Shown: positions 44,340 to 55,138, counted from the first letter of the stretch. The stretch is 64,000 nt of DNA from CBDFGN01 sp965247065 (GCA_965247065.1 CBDFGN010000006.1:2914001-2978000), one strand, 5' to 3'. Numbers and translations are program-made. The notes: generated by a model not told the origin, from the letters alone.

Positions 44340-45625
44340 GTGAAACCAAAGCTAGACCGATTTCTTAAGACTCTGGGACCCGGTATCCTGTTTGCCAGCA
44401 CTTGCATTGGAGTGTCCCATTTGGTCCAATCTACCCGGGCTGGCGCTGAGTATGGATTTTCAATGTTGGCTGCTATCATTTTGGCCAACATTTTCAAATT
44501 CCCTTTTTTCGAGTTTGCATCAAGATATACCTGCGCGACCGGAAAAAGCATAATTGACGGTTATCGCCAGCAGGGTAAGTGGATCCTGGGCCTATATTTC
44601 GCAATCACTATTCCTTCGATGTTCGTGGTTACCGCGGCTGTCACTTTCGTTACCGCCGGCCTGTTAGCCAACCTCTTTCCGATTGGCGCATCAACGGACT
44701 TTTGGTCCGCAATCATTCTTGGCTTTTGCGTAGCGACCCTTTCTTTAGGTAGGTATAAATTCCTGGATACTTTGCTCAAGATCATAGGCGTGGTATTACT
44801 GCTGTCAGTCATCACTGCCTTTATAAGCGCTCTTTTTCACGGCAGGGCATCCACCATCCCGGAGTTTGTACCCCCAAGGGTTCTGGAACCTGTTGGGATA
44901 CTCTTCCTTATCGCATTGATGGGTTGGATGCCCACTGCAGTTGACATTTCAACCTGGACCAGTCTCTGGGCTGAGGCTAAAATCAGGCAAACCGGATATC
45001 GCCCGACCCTGAGAGAATCTTTGATGGACTTCAATCTTGGCTATTGGGTGTCAGCAGACTAGCTGTTTTCTTTCTGACCCTCGGAGCTTATGTCATTTAC
45101 GGCACTGGTATAGAACTCTCCAATAGCTCCCCTGTTTTTGCCGATCAAATAATCAACATTTTTACTTCATCAATAGGTAATTGGAGCTATTATGTTATTG
45201 CTATCGCGGCCTTCTCAACCATGTTTAGCACCTCTATTACAGTGGTCGATGGTTATTCCCGCGCAGTTTCACGGACCATCATGCTACTATTTGACTATGC
45301 TCCTAAACAGGCAATTCGGCGGCCCTATATTATGCTTACCTTCCTGTTGGCCATAGGGACCTACCTGGTAATCTCCCAATATCTACATAGCCTTAAACAA
45401 TTGGTAGATTTAGCTACGGTTGTTTCCTTCATTATCGCCCCGCTAGCCGGGTACCTCAACTACCGGGTGATTTTCGGACCCGAAGTCGGCAGCAAATTTC
45501 ACCCGCCCAAATGGTTGACAAATCTTGCAATCAGCGGACTGATATTCTTATCTGGTTTTACTTTTGTTTTTATCTGGGTCAAAATTGATCCGGTTAGCGC
45601 TATAGCATTTTTGAATTACTGGTGA
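44340..45625 (+). pseudogene. Nramp-like membrane transporter, frameshifted and without DPGN
   Basis: Two consecutive frames (44340-45062 and 45044-45625) together give an 11-helix LeuT-fold protein of about 428 residues. The first ends GYWVSAD*; the second continues LAVFFLTLGAYVIYGTG, so one base is missing near 45055. The TM1 segment GPGILFASTCIGVSHL aligns with the Nramp GPG...DPGN segment, but DPGN is GVSH here, and TM6 has GWMPTAVDIST without the MPH motif. If functional, its substrate would differ from Mn/Fe. The start is GTG at 44340. The frameshift may be real or a sequencing error. Confidence 0.75.
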
Positions 45626-45890
45626 GAAGGGTAGCTATCCGATTCTGATTGAATGATCTGATTTCCTGAAATTCGTCAATAACCAAGACGGCATTCACAG
45701 CCAAGGAGAAAATCAAAGAACAGACCCTCGGCGATTGAACAACCCATTACTCAGGTCCGGAGCTGATCGTTGAGCTTACAATAGAGGTTACCTCGTGCTT
45801 AAGATGTGGTATAAGTGATAAGCGATGGCCTTAGGGCTCTTTGATTTAATCCTTCCGATTCCTGATATTTGAATCTTTGTTTGACCTAGA

Positions 45891-48800
45891 ATGAAAGATC
45901 TTTTGCTTTGGATATTGATGGTCCTTTGCGGCCTGGGATCGCTCCCTACAGTGGCCCAGGAATGGCAGGTGGCATATGACCAAGCCCTGGATGCGTATGA
46001 ACAAAACGATCTGGCCGCGGCAGAAAGGGCGGCAGGGTTGTCACTGCGATTAGCTGAGGAGCAGTTTGGAGCAGATTCTGAGCCTTACAGTTATTCAGCC
46101 CAATTAGCTGCGGTCGCCTGTTATGAATCGGGTCAGTTTGGAAAGGGAATTGAATATGCGCAGCGTGAGGTTGAATCTAATCGCTTACGCCAAGTCCATG
46201 ACACGATCTATGCGAAAGCTGCATCCAACCTGCTTCTGAACTACCAGGGAGCGGGGGAAGTAAGCTTGGCTATTGGCGTGATCCGGCAGCTCCTTCCTAT
46301 ATACTTGCTGCATTATGGAGAGCAATCCTTGCAATACAACCTGGCACTTTCCGATCTGGCTAATGGGCAGATAGCTTCTGGGAAATCGGATACTGCCCTC
46401 ATTCTCCTTGAGCAGGCCAACAATTCGCTAGCGTTAATCCCACAGGGCGGAGAGGATTACCTTACCAACCTCTATCAAATTGCGGTGCTTGAATACGAAC
46501 TGGGCTCTTTAGACCTGGCGTTGCGAGATCTCTCCGCTCTTCGCCAGATTCTAAAGGAAAACGGCCTTGAAAACGAGCTCATTTACGCTCAGGTGCTGGA
46601 TCAGGTTGGGGCGATTCATTACGGGAAAGAGGACCTTGGTAACGCTGAGCAATCCTACACTCGAGCTATCGGTACCTATCAGATGCACTATAGCGACCCT
46701 GAAGACTATAGTCCTGTTCTCGTCGATTTGGCGGCTATATATCTTAAGACAGGCCGAAAAGAAAAGTCGGATTCCATTATGGCCCTTTTGCCGGGTTCTA
46801 AAGGCGATTCAAATATTCTTATCAACAAAATCAACCTTGCCACAACCAAATATCACGAAGGAGCCATTAGCGAATCGCTCCAATACTATCAAGAAATCAT
46901 TGAATCTGCAGAGTTTGGGAATTTGACCGATGAACACTTAAGGGGAGACGTGTTTACAAACTATGCCAGCGTTAACCTTGAAGCAAGAAATTATCAAGAA
47001 GCTTTAAGAGCCATTGACCACATAATTCCTTATTACAGGCAAACCGGAAATATGGCGAAATTAGGCAAGGCTCTTAATATCAGGGCACGAGTCTACAATC
47101 ACCTGGGGGATATTGAGCCGGCTGATAGCGACCACTGGGAGGCATTTGAGTTACTCCCTCAACTCAGCCCCGAAGTCCAGTATATAGTAGCATCGGATCT
47201 AATGGATTTCTGCTACACGCATAGCCGATTTCAGGAGGCGCAGGATGTGTACGACAGAGCCTCTAAAAACGAGCTTCTGAAAATTAAACTGCAATACAAC
47301 TTGGCCTTGGTGACCTACTCTTTGGGAAATTTAGTAACTGCCAGGGACATGCTGGACGCTTTGCCTGACAAAAATCTAAAAGTGAAAATCACGTTGGGAG
47401 TAGTGAATCTGGAATTGGACGACTTTCCCAAAGCTGAAGCCTGCTTTATGGAGGTGGAAAAGGTCCTAATCAAAAATGGTAAGCAGAACAGCGACCTTTA
47501 CGGAGAGAATTTAATAAACCGAGGGCGACTAAGCCTCAACTTAGGTAACTATTCGGAAGCGGAAACCCATTATCTGCAAGGTTTGGAGATTTTAGAGGGC
47601 TCTGCTGACCCAGTTGGCTACGCTAACGCACTAAATGCCGTGGCTATTTTCTATCAGACGCTGGGCAATTACGATGCCGCCTTTGAATATTACATTCAGG
47701 CTAAGTCAGTTTACCACGAAAGCAGCGCCGATTTGGCCGATTTACTCCAGAATATGGCTACACTTTACCAATTAAACGGCCAGGAAAACGAGTCGATCTT
47801 ACTTTTGAGGGAGGCCCTGGTAATTTACAAAGCCATCTACGGTGACAAACACCCTTACTATGGAGTTGCCCTGCAAAATCTTGCATCCGCTCAGGAAAAA
47901 AAGGGGTCTTTTGAAGAGGCTGAATTACTGTTTCAGCAAGCCTTAAAGATAGACCTAGCCGTATATGGAGAAAATCACCACTCGAGTGCGAATAAAATGC
48001 ACAATCTGGCAGTTCTCTATCAGGACAATAATCAGTATGATGCCTCTCTGGAGTTGTTCAAAAGAGTAATTACCATACGACAAGAGCTTTTAGGGGAACA
48101 CCATCCGGACTATATATATTCGGTATATGGCCTTGCCGTGCTCTATCACAAAATGGGCGAGATCGACCAGGCCAAGCCTCATTTTGACCATGTTGTCCGC
48201 GAATATCTGCATCACGTGCAGAACTATTTCCCATTCTTGAGCGAGAAAGAGAAAAGTGCTTTTTATCTGAAGATCAAAGAGATCTTCGAGGCCTATTATG
48301 ACTTCGCAGTGGAGTACTCCCTAAAGGATAAAAGCATTCTGGCCGAGTTGTTTAATTTGAACATGGCCACTAAGGCAATACTGTTGAGCGCCTCAAACAC
48401 TATTCGAAGAACAATCCTGGATTCCGAAGATCCGGAGCTTGTCCAGCATTTTAATCGGTGGGCCCGGTTGAAAGAGGAGCTTATCAGGGCCTATGGCTTA
48501 TCCAGAGAGCAATTGGTCGAGAATCAAACCGACATTAAGTCCCTTGAACATGAGGCCAATCAGATTGAAAAACTTCTTTCTTTAAAATCGGTTGAATTCA
48601 CCTCCAGGCAAAACGCCCGAAATCCAAAATGGACAGACATTCAATCCGCACTGAACGATGATCAGGCCGTGGTGGACATACTAAGAATCAGGAAAAACAT
48701 AAAGAATGACTCCATACTGTACATCGCCTTAGTGATAACACCCAATACTCAGGGTAGCCCCGCGATCATAATAATGCCCAATGGGAAGGAAATGGAAGGC

Positions 48801-49778
48801 AAATGGTTTCGGGGGTACATAAACACAATGCGATACCAGATCAGGGCGTCTTTTGGATTTGAGCATTTCTGGAAACCGCTGGACTCACATCTGGAGGGAG
48901 TGGAAACTGTCTATTTCTCCCCTGACGGCATATATAATAAGATCAATCTAAATACACTCCAGTACCCGGACAGCTTCGAATACCTAGTGGACAAAACGGA
49001 AGTCCGCTACCTTACCAAGGCGTCTCAGCTTTTGCAACCTAGTGGTCCCCCTGCCGTCGGGAAAAGGGCCAACCTTTTTGGATTTCCCAACTTCGGCCAG
49101 AATAGCGTAGCCAAGAATGTCACTCGCTTCAACAGGATAATCGAACTTCCGGGGACCAAACGCGAGTTGGAACAGGTCCACGATCTATTGGAGATGCACA
49201 ACTGGAATTCACAGGTCTATTTGCAAGGAAACGCCACAGAGGAAAGAATTAAGGGGAGTGCAAGCGTCAGGATACTGCATATCGCCACCCACGGTTTCTT
49301 CCTGGAAGACTCCAGAACAACCTCAGAGAATGTTTATAACCTGGACGACAATCCGTTGCTTCGATGTGGTCTTCTTTTGACGGGCAGCCAGGAGGCATTC
49401 AAGGGTGATAGGATAGTCTTCAATACCAACCCTGAGGGAGAGGACGGCATATTAACCGCCTATGAGGTCATGAACCTGGATCTGCGAAAAACTGAATTGG
49501 TGGTCCTATCAGCTTGTGAAACGGCCTTGGGGGAGGTTGAAAATGGCGAGGGGGTCTATGGGCTGCAAAGGGCGTTTATCACATCGGGCGTACAATCTGT
49601 GGTAATGAGCCTATGGAAAGTGGACGACTTTGCTACGCAGGAATTAATGGTTAACTTTTATCAACATTTTTTGAACGGTGATGACAAGTTTTTGGCATTT
49701 GCAAAGGCTCAGAAAATGATTCGATCAAAATATGAGGCTCCTTATTATTGGGGTGCATTTATTATAAACGGAATTTAG
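45891..49778 (+). CDS. exported TPR-CHAT caspase-like protein
   Basis: This 1295-residue protein has a signal peptide (about 1-22), around 18 TPR-like repeats (about 25-790, e.g. GVALQNLASAQEKKGSFEEAELLFQQAL), a helical linker, and a C-terminal CHAT domain (about 990-1290). The protease dyad is H1134 (HIATHGFF) and C1209 (LSACETALG), so it should be active. CHAT proteases cut partner proteins after activation by TPR-bound ligands. The next gene begins 4 bases later and encodes a PorE-like envelope protein, the natural candidate for a partner. Confidence 0.9.
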   Translation: MKDLLLWILMVLCGLGSLPTVAQEWQVAYDQALDAYEQNDLAAAERAAGLSLRLAEEQFGADSEPYSYSAQLAAVACYESGQFGKGIEYAQREVESNRLRQVHDTIYAKAASNLLLNYQGAGEVSLAIGVIRQLLPIYLLHYGEQSLQYNLALSDLANGQIASGKSDTALILLEQANNSLALIPQGGEDYLTNLYQIAVLEYELGSLDLALRDLSALRQILKENGLENELIYAQVLDQVGAIHYGKEDLGNAEQSYTRAIGTYQMHYSDPEDYSPVLVDLAAIYLKTGRKEKSDSIMALLPGSKGDSNILINKINLATTKYHEGAISESLQYYQEIIESAEFGNLTDEHLRGDVFTNYASVNLEARNYQEALRAIDHIIPYYRQTGNMAKLGKALNIRARVYNHLGDIEPADSDHWEAFELLPQLSPEVQYIVASDLMDFCYTHSRFQEAQDVYDRASKNELLKIKLQYNLALVTYSLGNLVTARDMLDALPDKNLKVKITLGVVNLELDDFPKAEACFMEVEKVLIKNGKQNSDLYGENLINRGRLSLNLGNYSEAETHYLQGLEILEGSADPVGYANALNAVAIFYQTLGNYDAAFEYYIQAKSVYHESSADLADLLQNMATLYQLNGQENESILLLREALVIYKAIYGDKHPYYGVALQNLASAQEKKGSFEEAELLFQQALKIDLAVYGENHHSSANKMHNLAVLYQDNNQYDASLELFKRVITIRQELLGEHHPDYIYSVYGLAVLYHKMGEIDQAKPHFDHVVREYLHHVQNYFPFLSEKEKSAFYLKIKEIFEAYYDFAVEYSLKDKSILAELFNLNMATKAILLSASNTIRRTILDSEDPELVQHFNRWARLKEELIRAYGLSREQLVENQTDIKSLEHEANQIEKLLSLKSVEFTSRQNARNPKWTDIQSALNDDQAVVDILRIRKNIKNDSILYIALVITPNTQGSPAIIIMPNGKEMEGKWFRGYINTMRYQIRASFGFEHFWKPLDSHLEGVETVYFSPDGIYNKINLNTLQYPDSFEYLVDKTEVRYLTKASQLLQPSGPPAVGKRANLFGFPNFGQNSVAKNVTRFNRIIELPGTKRELEQVHDLLEMHNWNSQVYLQGNATEERIKGSASVRILHIATHGFFLEDSRTTSENVYNLDDNPLLRCGLLLTGSQEAFKGDRIVFNTNPEGEDGILTAYEVMNLDLRKTELVVLSACETALGEVENGEGVYGLQRAFITSGVQSVVMSLWKVDDFATQELMVNFYQHFLNGDDKFLAFAKAQKMIRSKYEAPYYWGAFIINGI

Positions 49779-51753
49779 AATTGTGAGACGACTGATTTTA
49801 TTTATTGGCTGTTGTACAACGCTGGCGGCCGCCCAAGGCCAGGATACTGCTCCCACGGCAGAACGAATAAAAATGGCTGGGATCAATTCAGAATTTCTTG
49901 ACTTTGCCCCGACCATAAGCGCAGATGGTCGGACTTTAATATTCGAATCCGATCGAGAAGGATATGGATGGAAACTGTACCAATCCAAACTGGATAAAAA
50001 AGGTAAGTGGTCAGAACCGTATCCTATTGCCAGTATTAACAACTATTGCAACTTTCTAGCTGGCCCCAATCTTAGTTACGATGGAAACCGACTCTATTTT
50101 ACAGCGTTTGTTGAGGGCGAAACGAAGTCTGAAGATATCTATTACTCCGACCGAATTGGGAGCGGCTGGGGAGATCCGGTTCGCTTGGATGCACCCGTAA
50201 ACTCTAATACCGAATACGACGGATTTCCATCTATTTCGTCGGATGGACAACACCTATATTTCATACGCATCAATCCTCTAAACAAAAAGGACAAAAAGAA
50301 CAAGAAGGATTGCTTTAATATACTTCGATCGACCAAAATCGACGGGGATTCCTGGTCGGAGCCAGAACTACTTCCCCCAGTAATCAATTCTGGTTGCGTA
50401 ATGGGTCCTAAGGTCATGGCCGACAATCGAACTCTTCTCTTTTCTACTCTGGAGCCAACTCCGGGGAGCTCCTTCAATTTGATGCAATCCCAAATCCAGA
50501 ATGATGGAACCTGGTCGGTCCCGGTCCCTCTGCAATATGCCAATTCCGAAAATGACGATTTGTCCCCAGCCATTTCCGCATCAGGTGACACCATAGTACT
50601 CTATACACAGGGGGACTTGTATTCAGTCTTCATACCATATGAACATCGGCAGTTTTTCAACGCTACGATTCAAGGCTATGTCAAAGACTCTAAATCTAAA
50701 CAGGGTATGGAGAGTTCGATCATAGTTAAGGATTTGCGCACATTGGAGGTAGTTTCCTCAAGACAAAGTAACCCAACCGATGGCTGGTACAGCCTAATTC
50801 TTAATGCGGGTAGGAACTACAAGGTCGAATTCCGCCTCGACGGTTACCTCACTCACTATGACCAGTACGATTATTATTATTTGAGTGGGTATAAGGAGAT
50901 TATCCAAAATGTTATACTTCGGGCAGAAACCGATGTTGGAATTGTAGTCGAAGACTCGGATCCAGGACTTCCGGTTGCGGCTGAAATTACAGTATTCAAG
51001 GATGGTGTTCAAAAACAAGCCCTGCGCGTTGACAATGCAACTGAGGCTTCAAATAAGATTGAGATTGAGGTGAATTCCGAATATTTATTAGTTGCCTCTG
51101 CCAAGAATTTTGTAAACGATTCAATATTCATCAAGCCAATTGGAGGCTCAGAAACGGTCCCCGCGCTGAAATTTCAGTTGAAGGCCCAGAAGGTTAAATA
51201 CAATTTTAACGTCAAAGACGTGTCCTCTCAAAAAAGAGTAAGGTCTCGGGTTGTGATTAAGAACAAAGACCGTGACGAGCTAATTGAAGTTAATTCAGAG
51301 GAAGATGTTTATCTAAGAAAAGGAGACCGATACGAAATACAAACAGTCGGAGACCGAGGCTACCTGTTTGCAACCAGTACTGTCGATGTGCCTGACGAGC
51401 TTGACCCATTGGCAGAAAGTACCGACGCGGCGCTCGGAGGTGAGGGCATTGGCTTAGATCCCTCGGCTGCCGGTGATTTAGCCCTGGGCGGGGACCAACC
51501 GCGCGCTGTTCATATGGGCGTAGTGCCGGTAGTTAAGGACGCAAATCTTGTGCTGAACTCAATAGTCTTTGGGACCAATTCCGCCGATTTGACCCCAGGA
51601 TCCCTGGGCACCTTGGACAGGATCAAAGAATTTATGGCGCTGAATCCCGGTGTACAAATCGAGATAGGAGCCCACACGGACGACGTCGGATCGGAGCCAG
51701 CCAACCTGGAACTGTCGCAGAAACGAGCAGCAAGCGTCAGGGATTATCTAATT

Positions 51754-52786
51754 AACGTGAGTTCGATATAAAATAGAGTAGTTTATTGATAGAAAAAAGG
51801 CAGAAAATTAGTATATTAAGTCATTGACAATCAACAAAATAACTAATATTTCTGCCTATGTTAACTGCTACTAAAATTACTGAAATTTTTTGTTCCATTG
51901 ACGATTTTTGTCTGGATTTTGTCCCAAAATTGGAAAAAAGATTGCTGGGAAGTAAAAAGCGCAACAAACCTGGTAAGCTTTCTTTATCCGAAGTAATGAC
52001 TATACAGGTCTTGTTCCAGATCTCAGGATATCGAAATTTCAAGACCTTTTACAACACATACGTTTGTGGCCACTTGCGCTCCTTCTTTCCTGATGTGGTA
52101 AGCTATAACCGAATGGTAGAACTTTGTAGTGGAAGTCTTCTGCCAATGGCTATTTATCTGAAAACACAAGGGACTGGACAGTGTACAGGTATAAGTTTTA
52201 TAGACAGCACTCCGTTAAGGGTCTGTCATAACAGACGGATCCATAACCATAAAGTATTTGAAGGGTTAGCTAAAAGAGGCTATTGTTCCATCGGATGGTT
52301 CTACGGGTTTAAGCTCCATCTTATCACTGCTGATACGGGTGAAATCATCGATTTTATGCTCACACCGGGCAATGTGGATGACAGAAAGCCTCTTAAAATT
52401 GAACGGTTTATTAAGAAATTATTCGGAAAGCTCTTTGGTGATAAAGGCTACATCAGTAAGGAACTTTTTAAAAATCTGTTCTTCCGCGGAGTCCATCTGA
52501 TAACCAAACTCAAACGCAATATGAAGTCCTCATCCTTAACCCCCATCATGGATGCTATAATGCTCCGTAAAAGGGCTATTTGTGAGACTATCATTGATCA
52601 ACTTAAAAACATCTTCCAGATTGAACACTCCAGGCACAGGAGCCCAACTAATTTCCTTACCAACCTTTTCTCGGCTTTAATCGCTTACAACTTTTGCGAA
52701 AAAAAGCCCTCAATCAAATTGAACTACCAGGACACCGGTCAACTCTTTCTCGCTCTTTAATCATTCCTTATTGTCGAACTCACGTT
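51754..52786 (+). mobile_element. IS982-family insertion sequence, copy 2 (1033 bp)
   Basis: It has the same 13-bp ends and length as copy 1, and one visible base difference. The flanks give a 4-bp AATT duplication. It splits the OmpA domain of the upstream gene. Confidence 0.92.
51858..52760 (+). CDS. IS982-family transposase, copy 2
   Basis: The 300-residue protein is identical to copy 1 except for Tyr instead of His at residue 142 (KRGYCS). All catalytic segments (FIDSTPLRV, GDKGYIS, AICETIIDQL) are intact, so it may be active. The near identity with copy 1 shows recent transposition. Confidence 0.93.
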   Translation: MLTATKITEIFCSIDDFCLDFVPKLEKRLLGSKKRNKPGKLSLSEVMTIQVLFQISGYRNFKTFYNTYVCGHLRSFFPDVVSYNRMVELCSGSLLPMAIYLKTQGTGQCTGISFIDSTPLRVCHNRRIHNHKVFEGLAKRGYCSIGWFYGFKLHLITADTGEIIDFMLTPGNVDDRKPLKIERFIKKLFGKLFGDKGYISKELFKNLFFRGVHLITKLKRNMKSSSLTPIMDAIMLRKRAICETIIDQLKNIFQIEHSRHRSPTNFLTNLFSALIAYNFCEKKPSIKLNYQDTGQLFLAL

Positions 52787-52926
52787 AATTAATAACAATG
52801 TTGAGGATAAAAGACTAACGACTACTGGGTATGGAGAGCATAAACCGGTTGCCAACAATTCTTCCGAGCAGAATCGATCTCTTAACCGTAGAGTTGAAAT
52901 CGCGATCCTTTCAATTGAAGAGTAGC

Positions 52927-53625
52927 CTACTTCCTTATTGATTGGTCTCTTCTGTGCTTCAGCGATTTCCATAGCGAAAGCAGCAAATGAACATCGGTGG
53001 ATTTTACCAGCGCCAGTCTATCCATCATCCGCCTGGTTAAACTTACCTTAGGGTCGATGTCTAGCCAGTGAAATAATTCCTTGGCCGCCCTCTTTAATTC
53101 TTTCATCTCACCGGTTCCAGGTTTTTCCGATTCGCCCAAGGAGTTGGAATGCAGATTGGCAATTTCATAGGCATAAATCATGATCGCATGGCTCAAATTA
53201 AGGGAAGGATAGTTATCATTCATCGGGATGGTGCTGATCAAATCGCATAGGTCCAATTCATGGTTCGAAAGGCCTCTGTCCTCCCTACCGAACACAAAAC
53301 CAACCGATCTTAGACTATCTGATTTATCATGGAGGATAGCCGAAAGTTTCCCAGGGTGATGGTAGTCGTGTCGCCCGTCCCTTTTTTTTGCAGTAGTGCC
53401 GACCACAAATTCCAATTCTCGAACCGCCTCTTCAAGATCACCGAATACCAGGGCGCGCTCTAGAATGTCATGGGACCGATAGCCCGTCTTTCTTGCCGGC
53501 TTTGAAAGATGGTCACAAGGATTAACTAACCAAAGGTTTGCGAGGCCCATGGTTTTTAGCGCTCTTGCAGCAAATCCGACATTTTCGGGTAGGGAAGGTT
53601 CTACCAAAACGAATATGAATTCCAA
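52927..53625 (-). CDS. trmJ: tRNA (cytidine/uridine-2'-O-)-methyltransferase
   Basis: TrmJ is a SPOUT methyltransferase that methylates position 32 in the tRNA anticodon loop. The 232-residue sequence has FVLVEPSLPENVGFAARALKTM, the motif-2 segment GFVFGREDRGLSNHEL and the SAM-binding knot NYPSLNLSHAIMIYAYE. The C-terminal helical extension fits TrmJ. It converges on the disrupted PD40/OmpA gene with one base between the stops. Confidence 0.9.
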   Translation of the reverse strand: MEFIFVLVEPSLPENVGFAARALKTMGLANLWLVNPCDHLSKPARKTGYRSHDILERALVFGDLEEAVRELEFVVGTTAKKRDGRHDYHHPGKLSAILHDKSDSLRSVGFVFGREDRGLSNHELDLCDLISTIPMNDNYPSLNLSHAIMIYAYEIANLHSNSLGESEKPGTGEMKELKRAAKELFHWLDIDPKVSLTRRMMDRLALVKSTDVHLLLSLWKSLKHRRDQSIRK

Positions 53626-53649
53626 TGGAGTAGGGAGATAATTCCTAAA

Positions 53650-53686
53650 ACAATTCGCGGTTCGCTGTTCGTTCGCTGTTTGCTAC
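53650..53686 (+). repeat. short imperfect repeat of TTCGCTGTT
   Basis: The 9-mer TTCGCTGTT occurs twice within about 20 bases and is followed by related gctact/gctatg units in the 97-base gap upstream of trmJ. Minor simple-sequence repeat. Confidence 0.45.
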
Positions 53687-53722
53687 TTGCTATGCCTTGA
53701 AACGATTTTCTCGATTGTGGAT

Positions 53723-54877
53723 CTAACTTCCTGGGTAACTTAATCGTAGATTAACCGTAAAGATACCTTTACCTTCGACCGCTACGTATAGATAACCATC
53801 GGGGCCTTGGCGTACGTTTCTTACCCGTCCGATCCCATCAGCAATCTTCTCTTGACTTACAATTCGGTTCCCCTCCACAGTACAGTGAACCAGGTAATTA
53901 AACTTCAGCGATCCCACTACCAGGTCTCCTTCCCAACCGGGATACTTGTCTCCCGTTACGAAGGTCATTCCACAGGGTGCGATGGAAGGCACCCAATATA
54001 CCACCGGCTGTTCCATTCCCGGTTTGGAAGTACCTTCGGCAAAGGAAGTACCGCTGTAATTGATACCGTAGCTGATCACGGGCCATCCATAATTTTTACC
54101 CGGTTGGAGCAGGTTTATCTCGTCCCCACCGCGGGGTCCATGTTCATGCGACCAAATGTCGCCAGTAACCGGGTTGAGCGCCAAACCTTGAGGGTTCCGG
54201 TGGCCGTAAGACCATATGGCCTTTTTCACTCCCTCTCGATCATAAAAGGGGTTATCCTCCGGAACGGTTCCATCATCATGTAATCTGTATATCTTTCCAG
54301 CGTCACGCTTAATGTCCTGAGGATTGCGATCCCTATCGTGACGATCACCGATTGAAAAAAATAAATATCCATCCAGATCAAATTCAATTCTGCTACCAAA
54401 ATGATTCCCCTTGGAAGTATTGGGGCTTGCATGGTATAGTTTTTCCAGGTCGACCAATCTGTTATCCTGCAATCGAGCCCGGGCGATATGAGTATTTCCC
54501 CCCCTCCCTGATCCTTCTTCACTGGAATAGCTAAGGTATATCCAACCGTTTTGGGCGTAGTTGGGATGAAGCTCTAAATCCATCAAACCTCCCTGACCCT
54601 TATAATAAACTTCAGGGGTTCCTTCCACCGGATCAGCGACCAGCTTACCATTCTCTACTCTCCACAGCTCGCCCTTCTTTTCTGAGATCAACATGCCGCC
54701 TTCGGGCAAGAAAACCATCCCCCAGGGAATTTCAAGATCCTCAACTACCAATTCGTATGAAATATGATTGTTATTTGGCTTGATGTCCTCGGGATATTCA
54801 ACCCAGGCACTACACTGAGCTGCGGATAACAGGAAAATTAAACCCGCTGCGGCACATTTGCTTTGAAGTAGAGTCAT
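53723..54877 (-). CDS. PQQ-dependent sugar dehydrogenase (Asd/sGDH-like), exported
   Basis: A signal peptide (about 1-24) precedes a six-bladed propeller of the soluble glucose dehydrogenase family: LEIPWGMVFLPEGGMLISEK, the GNHFGSRIEFDLDGYLFFSIGDR block, HRNPQGLALNPVTGDIWSHEHGPRGGDEIN with the catalytic-type His, and the later GKNYGWPVISYG. The enzyme would oxidise an aldose sugar in the periplasm. Whether PQQ is actually bound and made is unknown; no pqq gene is seen. It is a single-gene unit. Confidence 0.88.
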   Translation of the reverse strand: MTLLQSKCAAAGLIFLLSAAQCSAWVEYPEDIKPNNNHISYELVVEDLEIPWGMVFLPEGGMLISEKKGELWRVENGKLVADPVEGTPEVYYKGQGGLMDLELHPNYAQNGWIYLSYSSEEGSGRGGNTHIARARLQDNRLVDLEKLYHASPNTSKGNHFGSRIEFDLDGYLFFSIGDRHDRDRNPQDIKRDAGKIYRLHDDGTVPEDNPFYDREGVKKAIWSYGHRNPQGLALNPVTGDIWSHEHGPRGGDEINLLQPGKNYGWPVISYGINYSGTSFAEGTSKPGMEQPVVYWVPSIAPCGMTFVTGDKYPGWEGDLVVGSLKFNYLVHCTVEGNRIVSQEKIADGIGRVRNVRQGPDGYLYVAVEGKGIFTVNLRLSYPGS

Positions 54878-55138
54878 TTGGATAAGTTAGGCAGCCATTT
54901 ATATGGTAAATTAAGAAATATGGGGGTGATTTCCGTTGTAAACGAACAGGGTTCTATCAACATTTTCGGCTCAATGTAGAACAAAGAACATCGATTAAAG
55001 GAATGAGGTAAGTCCGGATTTAAGACTTCTGCCTCCATAATCAGCCCGCCAGATCTTAAAACGATAGGGTGACCTTTCTGAATCCATCAATTAATACCCG
55101 GTCAAAAACTCAAACTAAAAATAAAAACGTTAAAAACT

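Larger units (their letters stand above)
49783..52925 (+). pseudogene. PD40/CRD/OmpA envelope protein, interrupted by IS982
   Basis: The left part (GTG start, 49783-51753) has a signal peptide, a PD40 beta-propeller (about 35-275, e.g. FAPTISADGRTLIFESDREG), two or three carboxypeptidase-regulatory-like domains (about 285-515) and an OmpA C-like domain from about 595. IS982 copy 2 enters after VRDYLIN. The right part (52787-52925) encodes NNNVEDKRLTTTGYGEHKP... NRRVEIAILSIEE, the missing half of the OmpA domain. Deleting the IS and an AATT duplication restores the frame. The remaining product lacks the NRRVE region that contacts peptidoglycan. The build resembles PorE of type IX secretion minus the TPR part. 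Confidence 0.85.
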
